DNA of 64,000 nucleotides from a virus. The position numbers and the translations under genes were made by a program. The DNA is taken from positions 1 through 64,000 of IMG/VR virus record IMGVR_UViG_3300009079_000021; one strand, given 5' to 3'. Below the pieces are notes generated by a model. It did not search any database. It was not told the origin of the DNA and saw only the letters and a program-made list of their open reading frames with translations. Below are positions 1-6,687 of this stretch, piece by piece; position 1 is the stretch's first letter, and every line of letters begins with the position of its first letter.

Positions 1-87
1 GTTAGTGATGGTGTTTGAATAGTGCTAGGAAGTGAATCAGTGCCCAATAGATTAATTGAACACAGATAATCACCATGATATATTCTA

Positions 88-780
88 TCACTTAGTGACG
101 CCATTAATGCGACGATGTGCAACCCATGTGATCGCTTGAATCTGTGCTGGTGAATACTTAGTACCCTCTAAGTTGTTAATAGTTTCAGCAGCGTGCTTGT
201 AAGCATCACTCACTGTCTTGTAGAGTTTGTTATTAATAGTAGGAACTTCATTCAATGAAGTATACATCCCACGCCAGATGTTGAAGGCATGTCCATCAAC
301 AGTCAATTCATCACATTCTCCATTGGTGAATATCCCACGAAAGAATGCAGTGGTTTTGTTACCCTTAAGAATCTTGCAGATGTTATCACTAGACCCAATC
401 TCACACTCTAACATAGTGATTGCCTTATCTTTGTTAGTTGTGAAGGTACAAACCTTAGGATAATCGTACTCACAAACATATGCTCTGATCAGTTGCTCAC
501 TGTCGAGAATGTTACGTTCCCACCTATTATTGGGGGACAATGCACTCACAACACCGACCACAGTTGATAGTGGAAGATTGTACGATTGTGCCAATTTAAC
601 ACAAACTGAATGTGCGTTGTTATACCAAACTGTACCCTCTTGAATGTCAACTGGCGTTGCCTGTAGGAACATTGAGACGATGTTGCGTTCGGTCATGGTC
701 TGGTGTGGTTTGACTTGAATACAATTTATCAGCACTGAACCGATCTGTCTACCCCTAAAAACCACTTTGCAAACTGGCAC
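88..780 (-). CDS. Conserved phage protein of unknown function
   Basis: I do not recognise a named function. The chosen start is GTG with AGAGG about six bases upstream; an ATG at residue 29 (696) is possible but has no ribosome-binding site. The 230-residue protein has blocks that look conserved: ALSPNNRWERN at residues 80-90, KGNKTTAFFRGI at 139-150 and VDGHAFNIWRGM at 161-172. Similar blocks occur in a family of uncharacterised phage proteins, so this is probably a real soluble enzyme or DNA-associated protein, but that is inference. It lies downstream of the terminator that ends the next gene to the right, so it must have its own promoter in 781-850, where I see no good match. Confidence 0.7.
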   Translation of the reverse strand: MPVCKVVFRGRQIGSVLINCIQVKPHQTMTERNIVSMFLQATPVDIQEGTVWYNNAHSVCVKLAQSYNLPLSTVVGVVSALSPNNRWERNILDSEQLIRAYVCEYDYPKVCTFTTNKDKAITMLECEIGSSDNICKILKGNKTTAFFRGIFTNGECDELTVDGHAFNIWRGMYTSLNEVPTINNKLYKTVSDAYKHAAETINNLEGTKYSPAQIQAITWVAHRRINGVTK

Positions 781-851
781 ACTGCCTCTTGATTTTGAGA
801 CCTGCTGTCTCTATGCTACGTGGGCGGCAAGAGGGAGGGGCATAAGACATA

Positions 852-884
852 AAAATACCCTACTGGTCATCACTCCAGCAGGGT
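852..884 (-). terminator. Intrinsic terminator after the 925-1428 gene
   Basis: Read on the minus strand, a stem ACCCTGCTGG pairs with CCAGTAGGGT (one mismatch) around a short loop and is followed by ATTTTTA. It sits about 40 bases after the stop codon of the 925-1428 gene. Confidence 0.75.
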
Positions 885-924
885 AAGTTAATTATATTTT
901 AAACATGAAACTATAAACAAACAA

Positions 925-1428
925 TCATTCACAAACCAATAAGCATTCCTCGGTAGTTAAATTATACTCTTGAGTGTTAGTTTCACCCCACCCAAGTTTC
1001 CAACATTGCCATCCCTGATTAGGGGTGTAAAGATAACACCATTCTTCTCCATTCTTTCCTGAGATAAACTCATCGAAAGATGTAAATTGGGGGGGTGCAT
1101 CTTCACCCCTCTCAGAATAATACTGAGGGGATGACTCACTTTTCACTGGAGAATAGATCCAGTTTCCATCACTATCACGTGGATAATCAACACACTGAGT
1201 GCCATCCTCTCGGATGATTGTCTGCTTAAGTGGTGCTGACTCCCACGTGTGGATTGTATCAAGGCAGGACATATCTCCTCCATTGATAAGATCTTCCACC
1301 AAATCTTGAGTGTTAAACAACTCAACTAGTTTCCTTCCATTGTGTTGAATATATCCATCATAATGACAGTATACTGAAACAATGTGATCAGTGTCTAGAA
1401 CGAGACCGATGCGAGAACGTGTGCCCAT
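925..1428 (-). CDS. Conserved hypothetical protein, MGTRSRI family
   Basis: The 167-residue protein begins MGTRSRIGLVLDTDHIVSVY followed by CHYDGY, the N-terminal signature of a widespread phage and bacterial family of unknown function in which the HxDGY segment is typical. The remainder is rich in Trp, Tyr, Asp and Glu with no membrane segment, signal peptide or catalytic motif I can name. It is a single-gene unit, with a weak promoter at 1457-1485 and a strong terminator at 852-884, and looks like an early accessory gene. Function unknown; identity as a real gene is secure. Confidence 0.85.
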   Translation of the reverse strand: MGTRSRIGLVLDTDHIVSVYCHYDGYIQHNGRKLVELFNTQDLVEDLINGGDMSCLDTIHTWESAPLKQTIIREDGTQCVDYPRDSDGNWIYSPVKSESSPQYYSERGEDAPPQFTSFDEFISGKNGEEWCYLYTPNQGWQCWKLGWGETNTQEYNLTTEECLLVCE

Positions 1429-1456
1429 AATTGAACAGAATTGGTGGAACTCATCT

Positions 1457-1485
1457 AATATACAGGAAGGGAACCCCTCAGGTAA
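1457..1485 (-). promoter_or_regulatory. Probable promoter of the 925-1428 gene
   Basis: A good -10 (TATATT) lies 17 bp from a weak -35 (TTACCT). The -10 and following bases (TATATTAGRTGAG) match those of the strong promoter at 1761-1789, which supports it despite the poor -35. Confidence 0.4.
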
Positions 1486-1501
1486 CCCCTCCTATGCCAC
1501 T

Positions 1502-1732
1502 TCAGACACTGACCACTTCAGTGAGACGACGATCTGCTCGTGCTGCTAAGATAAACTTTCCAACACTTTTTTCGTTAGTAATAGTTTCCTGCAAATCTTG
1601 CACGAAGTTGTTATCACAATTGTAGGTGTAATCCTTACCTGAATTCTTATACGTCAGTGTTGCAGTTCCAGCGTCAGTATCAACAATCACTGGGGATTGC
1701 AGCATGGAAGATGTAGAAAATTCAATGTTCAT
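1502..1732 (-). CDS. Small KTSC-like domain protein
   Basis: A 76-residue protein. The pattern of a short beta-rich stretch (TATLTYKNSGKDYTYNC, residues about 24-40), an F-V-x-D-L helix (43-47) and a C-terminal segment KSVGKFI resembles the KTSC fold family found as stand-alone phage proteins. That assignment is from pattern recognition only. It has a near-consensus promoter about 20 bases upstream (1761-1789) and no terminator of its own before the weak promoter of the next gene. Role unknown. Confidence 0.65.
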   Translation of the reverse strand: MNIEFSTSSMLQSPVIVDTDAGTATLTYKNSGKDYTYNCDNNFVQDLQETITNEKSVGKFILAARADRRLTEVVSV

Positions 1733-1760
1733 AATGTGTTGTGTGGTTAACGACTCACCT

Positions 1761-1789
1761 AATATACATCAGATTTCCCCTCCTGTCAA
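1761..1789 (-). promoter_or_regulatory. Sigma70-type promoter
   Basis: TTGACA, exactly 17 bp, TATATT, preceded by GGGG; it reads into the gene starting at 1732. Confidence 0.85.
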
Positions 1790-1807
1790 CCCCCATGGAC
1801 CAGTGTC

Positions 1808-2197
1808 CTAACTGTCCAATACCTCAGGAAACTTCCAGAATCTGTTGTAGTATTTCTTCCGATGCTTCATCCACCCTACATTACCCACATTCGTATGTGG
1901 TCCATCATTGTAATTAGCACCTCTTATCTCACCTTTGATATTATAATTGGCACCTCTGATAACATTGTAATTATCTGGTCTTTTTACCCAGTTATTACAT
2001 TTTTCTTTAAGTTTCTCTAAACTCTCAGAATCTACAATTCCTATGAATTTCTTATTATATCTCAGAGTTAATCGATTCCATACACTTTTCACCAATTCCT
2101 CTGAATGATATGGCATGACTACTTCTTGGTAGAATCCTTGTTTCTTCGGCACCCACACATATAAGTCATTATCTAATACTTTAACAATGTAGTACAC
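1808..2197 (-). CDS. Hypothetical protein with IRGANYN repeats
   Basis: A 129-residue protein starting at GTG; the consensus promoter at 2246-2274 gives a leader of about 40 bases. The N-terminus (MYYIVKVLDNDLYVWVPKK) looks like a small beta domain. Residues 79-98 carry two copies of a short motif, IRGANYN, joined by a short linker, and the C-terminus is basic and aromatic (KHRKKYYNRFW). I do not recognise the family. It is the first gene downstream of the DnaA-box-like array, so a role linked to replication or to regulation by that array is conceivable but unsupported. Confidence 0.65.
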   Translation of the reverse strand: MYYIVKVLDNDLYVWVPKKQGFYQEVVMPYHSEELVKSVWNRLTLRYNKKFIGIVDSESLEKLKEKCNNWVKRPDNYNVIRGANYNIKGEIRGANYNDGPHTNVGNVGWMKHRKKYYNRFWKFPEVLDS

Positions 2198-2245
2198 TGT
2201 TCTCTAAGCTAACTCTATATTATATCTATCAACCTTGACCAGGTT

Positions 2246-2274
2246 ATTATACACACCTTAGAGGTATCTGTCAA
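2246..2274 (-). promoter_or_regulatory. Consensus sigma70-type promoter beside the DnaA-box array
   Basis: TTGACA, exactly 17 bp, TATAAT: a full match to both hexamers. It drives the 1808-2197 gene. Its -35 end lies only about 40 bp from the nearest TTTTCCACA box, so DnaA bound there could also affect this promoter. Confidence 0.9.
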
Positions 2275-2312
2275 GCTGTGCAGTTTCTGTCAGGATTCTC
2301 ACATTTCTACAG

Positions 2313-2489
2313 TTTTCCACAGTTTTTGAGATTCCTGTGGAAAACCTCGGAAACCATCAGAAATACTGATATGTGCCAGTTATTGCAGTGTCTGTGGAAA
2401 CTTGACAGATGTGTGCTGACGTGCTAAGCCAACAGTTCCTCAGAGGTTTTCCACAGATATTACAAAGTTTTCCACAGGATTGTGGAAAA
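2313..2489. other. oriC-like cluster of cyanobacterial DnaA boxes
   Basis: Six nine-base boxes lie in 177 bp of non-coding DNA. Five are exact TTTTCCACA: 2313-2321 (+), 2336-2344 (-), 2447-2455 (+), 2468-2476 (+) and 2481-2489 (-). A sixth at 2393-2401 (-) is GTTTCCACA. Four exact boxes extend to GTTTTCCACAG, and two share GAGGTTTTCCACAG. TTTTCCACA fits the relaxed DnaA consensus TTWTNCACA and is the form known from cyanobacterial chromosome origins. The cluster lies between two minus-strand genes and next to an AT-rich stretch (2490-2545). A replication origin used with host DnaA, a DnaA titration site, or a regulatory region are all possible. Confidence 0.75.
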
Positions 2490-2545
2490 ACAAAGTATAT
2501 TTAATTTGATATTAAAACAAATTAACAAAACCTTAACATTTTTAG
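2490..2545. other. AT-rich stretch next to the DnaA boxes, possible unwinding element
   Basis: About 80 percent A+T with runs such as TATATTTAATTTGATATTAA, directly abutting the last DnaA-like box and ending just before the stop codon of the 2547-2726 gene. In bacterial origins an AT-rich unwinding element sits beside the DnaA boxes; the match here is positional only. Confidence 0.5.
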
Positions 2546-2546
2546 T

Positions 2547-2726
2547 TCACTTCTTCTCTTCCACCCATACAATACAATTTCCTTCCACCTTATCATTCCT
2601 TTCATACAACCAATTGAACATCTCTTGTAGTTCTTCTCTTCTCTTTTCCGCATCCTCTTCAATATCAAACCATTGATCCATGTTAGGTATTCGATCTTGT
2701 CTCTTAAACAGTACTACGTATTTCAT
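2547..2726 (-). CDS. Small hypothetical protein
   Basis: The preferred start is the ATG at 2726, which follows the stop of the upstream gene as TGATATG and suggests coupled translation; an in-frame start nine codons earlier lies inside the upstream gene. The 59-residue product begins MKYVVLFKRQ, has an acidic, charged central helix (DIEEDAEKRREELQEMFNWL) and ends in a short strand and lysines. No family recognised. Its stop lies beside the AT-rich part of the oriC-like block. Confidence 0.65.
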   Translation of the reverse strand: MKYVVLFKRQDRIPNMDQWFDIEEDAEKRREELQEMFNWLYERNDKVEGNCIVWVEEKK

Positions 2727-2727
2727 A

Positions 2728-3312
2728 TCAAATATAAGATCTACACATTTCATTAAACACTTTTACACATTCAAAGTAATGTGACTCACTCATGATTGGT
2801 GCCTTGAATACATGACGTGTACCAAACTCAATTATAAAGTCACCTGTAGTATCATTAGTTTCTACAATAGTAGATCCAGGTGAAGGTGTAAAACATAACT
2901 CCTGTTGTTCCTCAGTATCATACTCATCATACACGATACCTTCCAATGGATTGAAACTAATTTGATCTTTAAAGATTGTACTTAGTTCCTTATACTGATA
3001 ATAATGATGAAAGTCAGGATGATCTTTGCGAGTACTAAACTTATTACAAATATTCTTTTTCACACCTGCCATATCTCTTTGTGTTTTGATATAAGGCAGA
3101 TACTTGTAAATTACAGAATCTCTTACACAGAAGTTGGAACCATCATCTTCTCTACCATGAGCAATTCTCCAATCAAGACATTCCTTAATAATACTAATCA
3201 GATGTCGATCTCGATCCCTTTCATACGTAGGAAACCTTGCTTTCAAATCACATACATTAGTCAGTTCCTTCTTTGGTTTGGGTGGGGAAGGCATAGCAAA
3301 TTTTGATTGCAT
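2728..3312 (-). CDS. Hypothetical protein next to the oriC-like region
   Basis: A 194-residue soluble protein without signal or membrane segment. It starts with a Pro/Lys-rich tail (SPPKPKKELTN), followed by a largely helical basic stretch (residues about 25-100, e.g. RFPTYERDRDRHLISIIKEC) and a more acidic, beta-rich C-terminal half. I do not recognise the family. The alternative start at residue 7 (MPSPPKPKKE) is equally plausible. With the 59-residue gene after it, it forms a pair beside the DnaA-box array, so the idea that it binds there should be kept open. Confidence 0.65.
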   Translation of the reverse strand: MQSKFAMPSPPKPKKELTNVCDLKARFPTYERDRDRHLISIIKECLDWRIAHGREDDGSNFCVRDSVIYKYLPYIKTQRDMAGVKKNICNKFSTRKDHPDFHHYYQYKELSTIFKDQISFNPLEGIVYDEYDTEEQQELCFTPSPGSTIVETNDTTGDFIIEFGTRHVFKAPIMSESHYFECVKVFNEMCRSYI

Positions 3313-3319
3313 AATAAAT

Positions 3320-3544
3320 TCATCTCCAGAATGTTTTTTTAAGTGTAGCGTAGTTGTTTACAATTTGATAGATGTATGTAACACCTGTATTGGACGTAGC
3401 AACGATTTGATCTCCTTGTACAATTGCTGTAAGGATATTAGTACCAAATGTTTGAATGACACCACTACGTTGTGATGAACGGAGTTGAATAAATCCATTC
3501 GATACAGTGGTGTAATATGCTGCTGGAACTTGATTGTTAGTCAT
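3320..3544 (-). CDS. Small hypothetical protein, beta-rich
   Basis: A 74-residue protein beginning MTNNQVPAAYYTTVSNGFIQ. It alternates hydrophobic and polar residues as in a small beta sheet and contains no cysteine or membrane segment. Its start overlaps the end of the upstream gene (3537-3746) by eight bases, consistent with an operon. Function unknown. Confidence 0.65.
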   Translation of the reverse strand: MTNNQVPAAYYTTVSNGFIQLRSSQRSGVIQTFGTNILTAIVQGDQIVATSNTGVTYIYQIVNNYATLKKTFWR

Positions 3545-3746
3545 TGCCTAGAAATACCTCGTAACAGAAACCTTCGAGTATAAAGTATTTACACTCTTGA
3601 TGTAATGAATATCGATCCTGTAGATCAAGATCAATGACTGTCTGAATGAATACTACCTGATCTTCTACAGATAATTCACCTGATAGAAACTTAGGTAGAT
3701 AATCATCTAACTCACGAAGATATGGATTTAATTCTAACACGTGATA
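3537..3746 (-). CDS. Conserved small phage protein (FLxGELSVEDQ type)
   Basis: The reading frame extends upstream, but the part that looks coding begins at the ATG at 3746 (MYHVLELNPYLRELDDYLPK). It then carries FLSGELSVEDQVVFIQTVID, a helical pattern seen in many small uncharacterised phage proteins (F-L-x-G-x-L-S-x-E-x-Q), followed by a hydrophobic ending FILEGFCYEVF. It overlaps its upstream neighbour by 35 bases and its downstream neighbour by ten. No catalytic motif is visible; function unknown. Confidence 0.65.
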   Translation of the reverse strand, partial: YHVLELNPYLRELDDYLPKFLSGELSVEDQVVFIQTVIDLDLQDRYSLHQECKYFILEGFCYEVFLGND

Positions 3747-3912
3747 CATTTGCAGGATAAACGAGGACACCATACTGCATACCATCAAGAGTGACGACTG
3801 CATATAATGTATCAATGAATGTAACGACACCTGGTTTCCCTTGATGCAATACTCTCTCATTCAATTTAAGTTGGGTAATATCGCTCAGGATGTTCCATTC
3901 GTTCAATGGCAT
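3712..3912 (-). CDS. Small KOW-like hypothetical protein
   Basis: I start it at the ATG at 3912 (MPLNEWNILSDITQLKLNER), giving 66 residues; an earlier in-frame ATG at 4020 would run opposite the coding part of the neighbouring gene. Residues about 20-60 (VLHQGKPGVVTFIDTLYAVV and on) have the alternation of a KOW/SH3-like small barrel. The family is not certain. It overlaps both neighbours, as is usual in this compact block. Confidence 0.5.
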   Translation of the reverse strand: MPLNEWNILSDITQLKLNERVLHQGKPGVVTFIDTLYAVVTLDGMQYGVLVYPANVSRVRIKSISS

Positions 3913-4036
3913 CGGTAATGATGTTGTAGTAGTGTCCGTCACATCTGGATACTCCGTCAACTGCCTGATACTTGAGTCGTTCATTGTGGAGCAAATTCCT
4001 GATGACGCTAGCATGTTCATTATTCAATGGATACAT
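3866..4036 (-). CDS. Small hypothetical protein
   Basis: About 56 residues from the ATG at 4036 (MYPLNNEHASVIRNLLHNER); ATGs at 4057 and 4063 are also in frame. It is helical and charged, ending ITDAIERMEHPERYYPT. It overlaps the end of the 59-codon gene upstream by 17 bases and the next gene by 47. It looks more protein-like than the competing frame over 3920-4036, so I keep it, but the start is unsure. Confidence 0.5.
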   Translation of the reverse strand: MYPLNNEHASVIRNLLHNERLKYQAVDGVSRCDGHYYNIITDAIERMEHPERYYPT

Positions 4037-4199
4037 CTCTATCTTTCGTGATTTCATAGTCATTAAGATAAGACGGGTTATTTATTCCGTCAGTAGGAAG
4101 GTAATCGTCATAGTCATCCCATGGCAATGCTACCTCTTCCCAGTAATCTCCATCAGCATTAAAATCATTCATTAGTTCCATAGTGAGGTCTTCGTACAT
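4020..4199 (-). CDS. Acidic 59-residue protein
   Basis: Found by hand translation: ATG at 4199, TAA at 4020. The product is very acidic and aromatic (for example DFNADGDYWEEVALPWDDYD at residues 12-31) and resembles the small acidic proteins common in cyanophage early regions. It overlaps the following gene. No domain is recognised. Confidence 0.6.
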   Translation of the reverse strand: MYEDLTMELMNDFNADGDYWEEVALPWDDYDDYLPTDGINNPSYLNDYEITKDRDVSIE

Positions 4200-4251
4200 A
4201 ATGTGGGGGTAAGGCGTGTTGTAGGGGATTGTAGAGGTGTTAGAGAGCGTT

Positions 4252-4410
4252 TTATTTGGAATACGTATCGTATCCCTTTGTATCGTCCTCGGTCTTCATC
4301 TTAGCACGATCTATCTGATCATGCAACTGCTTCAATGCTTCTTCAGTTTCAGGAGAGTGTTCCCACTCCCACATATCACCCTTCTCAGTGATACGACTCT
4401 TCGTACTCAT
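4252..4410 (-). CDS. 52-residue hypothetical protein
   Basis: Hand translation gives ATG at 4410 and TAA at 4252, product MSTKSRITEKGDMWEWEHSP and on, charged and helical. Its start overlaps the stop of the upstream gene as ATGA, good evidence for a real, translationally coupled gene. The 50 bases downstream (4200-4251) hold no gene. Confidence 0.7.
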   Translation of the reverse strand: MSTKSRITEKGDMWEWEHSPETEEALKQLHDQIDRAKMKTEDDTKGYDTYSK

Positions 4411-4640
4411 AACTTGACTTCTGGTGTAATGTTACATACTCGGACTGATCCTTCTGGCCAACCCTCCTGTTCACATTTGAGATGCCATCGTGTCATGAGA
4501 ATGACATTCTCCCTATGCAGACCAGTGAGCATACGTCTGCCTTCCTTGGTCTCTGATTGCCAACATCCGTATCTGGTCTCCCATACTCGGAAACAATCAT
4601 CAATCCAATCGTACTCTGCAATTTCAGGATGCTCTGCCAA
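4407..4640 (-). CDS. Small conserved hypothetical protein
   Basis: A 77-residue protein, probably starting at TTG (4640) with AGAGGA upstream, rich in Trp, Arg and Glu (EYDWIDDCFRVWETRYGCW at residues 9-27). It overlaps the 57-residue gene upstream by 17 bases and the next gene by an ATGA junction. No family recognised. Confidence 0.65.
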   Translation of the reverse strand: MAEHPEIAEYDWIDDCFRVWETRYGCWQSETKEGRRMLTGLHRENVILMTRWHLKCEQEGWPEGSVRVCNITPEVKL

Positions 4641-4797
4641 AACCTGGTCCTCTCTTCATTTGTTTGTTGACAATGTACATATCACGTAAGCGTACTTTCA
4701 TCTTACGTAATTCTTCATCACTATACAGATAATCCTGCTTCAGTGCTTTCTTTAAGAGTTTAATCTCTTTCTGTGGACTCCAGATTTGTTGTGACAT
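4624..4797 (-). CDS. Small basic conserved cyanophage protein
   Basis: Hand translation: ATG at 4797, TGA at 4624, 57 residues. The sequence begins MSQQIWSPQKEIKLLKKALK, has a helix-rich basic middle (SDEELRKMKVRLRDM) and ends with a Gly-rich tail (RGPGFGRAS). Similar tiny proteins recur in T4-like cyanophages, though I know of no function. A nucleic-acid-binding role would fit the charge but is only inference. Confidence 0.7.
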   Translation of the reverse strand: MSQQIWSPQKEIKLLKKALKQDYLYSDEELRKMKVRLRDMYIVNKQMKRGPGFGRAS

Positions 4798-4802
4798 AGG
4801 GT

Positions 4803-5048
4803 CTATACCTTTTCAATGTGGAACATCTTGGTAGGACGGTCTTTACCATTGTGAATGGTTTGTCCTACTGCAAGTGCATGTTTCTTTGTTGATGCAAAGC
4901 GTACAAGTTTTGTACCGTCTTGCATATGCAGTGTCAGTTTCCATGTATGCGATGAATCACGTACTGATCGTAGTGTTGGTGCTGCTGGTCTCCTCATAGG
5001 CAGAGGAGCAAACACCATATCCTGGTCAAATGTCGTGGATGTAGTCAT
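4803..5048 (-). CDS. Small hypothetical protein
   Basis: Start taken at the ATG at 5048 (MTTSTTFDQDMVFAPLPMRR), 81 residues; an upstream in-frame ATG at 5072 lies within the preceding gene. The second half (WKLTLHMQDGTKLVRFASTK) looks like a small beta-alpha domain ending in basic residues. It overlaps the preceding gene by 23 bases. Function unknown. Confidence 0.6.
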   Translation of the reverse strand: MTTSTTFDQDMVFAPLPMRRPAAPTLRSVRDSSHTWKLTLHMQDGTKLVRFASTKKHALAVGQTIHNGKDRPTKMFHIEKV

Positions 5049-5211
5049 GGTGTAGTTTGAGAAGAAACTCATGGCGTGAAGTTAATTTATTATAGAGGCG
5101 GGACACCATATTAGGTGGACCTGAATGTACCTCTTCATGTTTCGTCATACACTGCATCGATGTGATCAGTATAGACAGTTCCTGAGATGTTAGATCAAAT
5201 CGTGAATTCAT
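5026..5211 (-). CDS. Small hypothetical protein
   Basis: About 61 residues from the ATG at 5211 (MNSRFDLTSQELSILITSMQ), helical, with His-rich stretches near the C-terminus (LLKLHHDYIHD). It overlaps both neighbours. It may be a small helix-turn-helix-like protein, but I cannot support a specific family. Confidence 0.55.
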   Translation of the reverse strand: MNSRFDLTSQELSILITSMQCMTKHEEVHSGPPNMVSRLYNKLTSRHEFLLKLHHDYIHDI

Positions 5212-5347
5212 CAATGTCAAATTCCTCAATAAAATAGTCAACAGTAATTTCTAGTTCGGCAGCATACCGTTCTAGTTCCAATGCACAGCGATGTGCCTCT
5301 TCTTCTGCTTTTTTATCAAATAGGTCATAGGTAGAGTCAAAAAACAT
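5195..5347 (-). CDS. 50-residue helical acidic protein
   Basis: Starts at the ATG at 5347 (MFFDSTYDLFDKKAEEEAHR). The frame is open further upstream, but that part is antisense-like to the well-supported gene at 5337-5513. The product is an Ala/Glu-rich helix followed by an acidic tail (DYFIEEFDIDEF). It overlaps its upstream neighbour by 11 bases. Confidence 0.6.
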   Translation of the reverse strand: MFFDSTYDLFDKKAEEEAHRCALELERYAAELEITVDYFIEEFDIDEFTI

Positions 5348-5513
5348 TGGTTGCTTCCTCTTTAGAATAATATGGTCCGTACACATCATAACCACCATCG
5401 CTGAAAGATAGTTCAACGTACCATCCTTCTTCTTCATGATCGCACTCAAATGCGGTCTTATACGCATACTCATCAATATAATAGACGTTTCGGTCAATAA
5501 TTGTAGTAGTCAT
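5337..5513 (-). CDS. 58-residue hypothetical protein, first gene behind a strong promoter
   Basis: Hand translation: ATG at 5513, TGA at 5337. The sequence begins MTTTIIDRNVYYIDEYAYKT, is acidic and Tyr-rich, and contains the beta-like stretch GWYVELSFSDGGYDVYGPYY. The promoter at 5537-5565 lies directly upstream and nothing else separates them, so this is the first gene of the unit that runs leftward to about 3.3 kb. Confidence 0.7.
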   Translation of the reverse strand: MTTTIIDRNVYYIDEYAYKTAFECDHEEEGWYVELSFSDGGYDVYGPYYSKEEATNVF

Positions 5514-5536
5514 GGTGGAAAGGGTGTAACGGATAG

Positions 5537-5565
5537 AGTGTAAATCATTTCGTCTGAATTGTCAA
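5537..5565 (-). promoter_or_regulatory. Sigma70-type promoter
   Basis: TTGACA, exactly 17 bp, TACACT. It drives the chain of small overlapping genes from 5513 leftward. Confidence 0.85.
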
Positions 5566-5588
5566 GCGCAATTCATAGTAGTATGTAT

Positions 5589-6104
5589 TCAGTTTCCGCG
5601 TGTGAGATCAACCTTACATGTGATACGGTCTTTACCACCATTCCATACGGTGTATATCTCCATGTTATCTTGCTTGGCAAGATACTGGACCGCACGGAGC
5701 AATGACTCAAGATCATCACCCAGTGCTCCCATACCCGTATTGCACTTCTTACATAACCATCCACGAAACTCTTGAGTATCATGATCATGGTCACATTGCC
5801 ATCCCCACGTACCATCCACACCATCAGGTACAACTTTTTTGTTCTTATATACTGGTTTGGTGCATATTGCACATGGTTCTCCATATGCAGGGCGTGGATG
5901 ACTCTTTAGCGTTTTTTTAATAGCAGTAAGTTCCTTAGATTTAAGAGAACTACAACTATCACAAATTGTGTTACTGCGAAGACGATAACCATCTTTTGTG
6001 AATCTAGTTCCATAAAAAGAATATTCAATGTTTGATTTACGTATACCACATGATGAACATACACATGTTCCTAGTGGAATGTTGTCAAGGTTTTTAGTTT
6101 TCAT
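5589..6104 (-). CDS. Endonuclease VII-like HNH nuclease
   Basis: A 171-residue protein with an N-terminal zinc-binding segment (CSSC at residues 16-19, CDSC at 48-51) and a C-terminal endonuclease VII-type domain: CAIC (78-81), CDHDHD (104-109), GWLCKKCNTGMGALGD (115-130). The arrangement CxxC, DHDH, LCxxCNxxxG is typical of the recombination endonuclease VII / HNH superfamily (T4 gp49), whose members cleave branched DNA or act as homing-type nucleases. Zinc ligands and the catalytic histidine are present. It overlaps the upstream gene by an ATGA junction. Whether it resolves packaging junctions or is a selfish nuclease cannot be told from the sequence. Confidence 0.85.
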   Translation of the reverse strand: MKTKNLDNIPLGTCVCSSCGIRKSNIEYSFYGTRFTKDGYRLRSNTICDSCSSLKSKELTAIKKTLKSHPRPAYGEPCAICTKPVYKNKKVVPDGVDGTWGWQCDHDHDTQEFRGWLCKKCNTGMGALGDDLESLLRAVQYLAKQDNMEIYTVWNGGKDRITCKVDLTRGN

Positions 6105-6376
6105 CGTTTGCCCTTCTTTTTGGGACGCATTGCTGCTTCTAAGTCATGCGTTAATTGACTCATAGATTCACAATCACCCAGGTAAGTGTCGTTGGAATAA
6201 TCGCTAAGGTTTTTGTCTAACCACTTCATCACTTTCTCCAACTGCTCATCACGACCTAAGTCATAAGCGGCTCGCATACCATCTGGTGTGTAAAAACAGT
6301 CACCCATATCTATATCAACAGTATGATCCCAAAACTTTTTGAATATCTTCTTGTTAGTCAGTGGGTGTTTAGTCAT
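6101..6376 (-). CDS. Hypothetical protein, copy A of a tandem pair
   Basis: A 91-residue protein from the ATG at 6376 (MTKHPLTNKKIFKKFWDHTV). It is a paralogue of the adjacent gene: both start MTKHPLT, both contain EQ(L/V)(E/M)xVMKWLDKNL and both have DTYLGDC. The ending is basic (RPKKKGKR). The pair overlap by an ATGA junction, consistent with tandem duplication. I do not recognise a domain. Confidence 0.75.
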   Translation of the reverse strand: MTKHPLTNKKIFKKFWDHTVDIDMGDCFYTPDGMRAAYDLGRDEQLEKVMKWLDKNLSDYSNDTYLGDCESMSQLTHDLEAAMRPKKKGKR

Positions 6377-6687
6377 GAGTTTTCCTCCTGTGAGAGCATT
6401 GCTTCTATCAAATGTTTTTTTAAGATGTGGAGTGGGTAGCAATCACCCAGGTAAGTGTCATCGGTGTAGTTTCTTAGGTTTTTGTCCAACCATTTCATAA
6501 CCTGCTCCAACTGCCAATCAGCAGCGGTTCGCATTTGATGCTTCTCTACTTCAAAACATTCCTCAAACATGCCATCGAGGATCCGACCGTCATAACTGAG
6601 GACTCGGTTCTGATGGTCGCGAGGCAATGGAGGGGTTGAGCATACGATTTGATCACAAAGTTTGTCAGTCAGTGGGTGTTTAGTCAT
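6373..6687 (-). CDS. Hypothetical protein, copy B of a tandem pair
   Basis: A 104-residue paralogue of the 6101-6376 product, sharing MTKHPLT at the start, then QVMKWLDKNL and DTYLGDC in the C-terminal half. The central part has diverged (LPRDHQNRVLSYDGRILDGM) and the basic tail of copy A is missing. It overlaps the gene upstream by four bases (ATGA). Function unknown. Confidence 0.75.
   Translation of the reverse strand: MTKHPLTDKLCDQIVCSTPPLPRDHQNRVLSYDGRILDGMFEECFEVEKHQMRTAADWQLEQVMKWLDKNLRNYTDDTYLGDCYPLHILKKHLIEAMLSQEENS

Noticed and set aside
2-76. 24-codon hydrophobic frame on the minus strand at the window edge
   Set aside because: No ribosome-binding site, very short, no overlap coupling; too little to call a gene.
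2482-2676. 64-codon plus-strand frame over the AT-rich part of the oriC-like block
   Set aside because: It is antisense to the 2547-2726 gene and reflects Phe/Ser/Ile-rich translation of AT-rich DNA; no ribosome-binding site or promoter.
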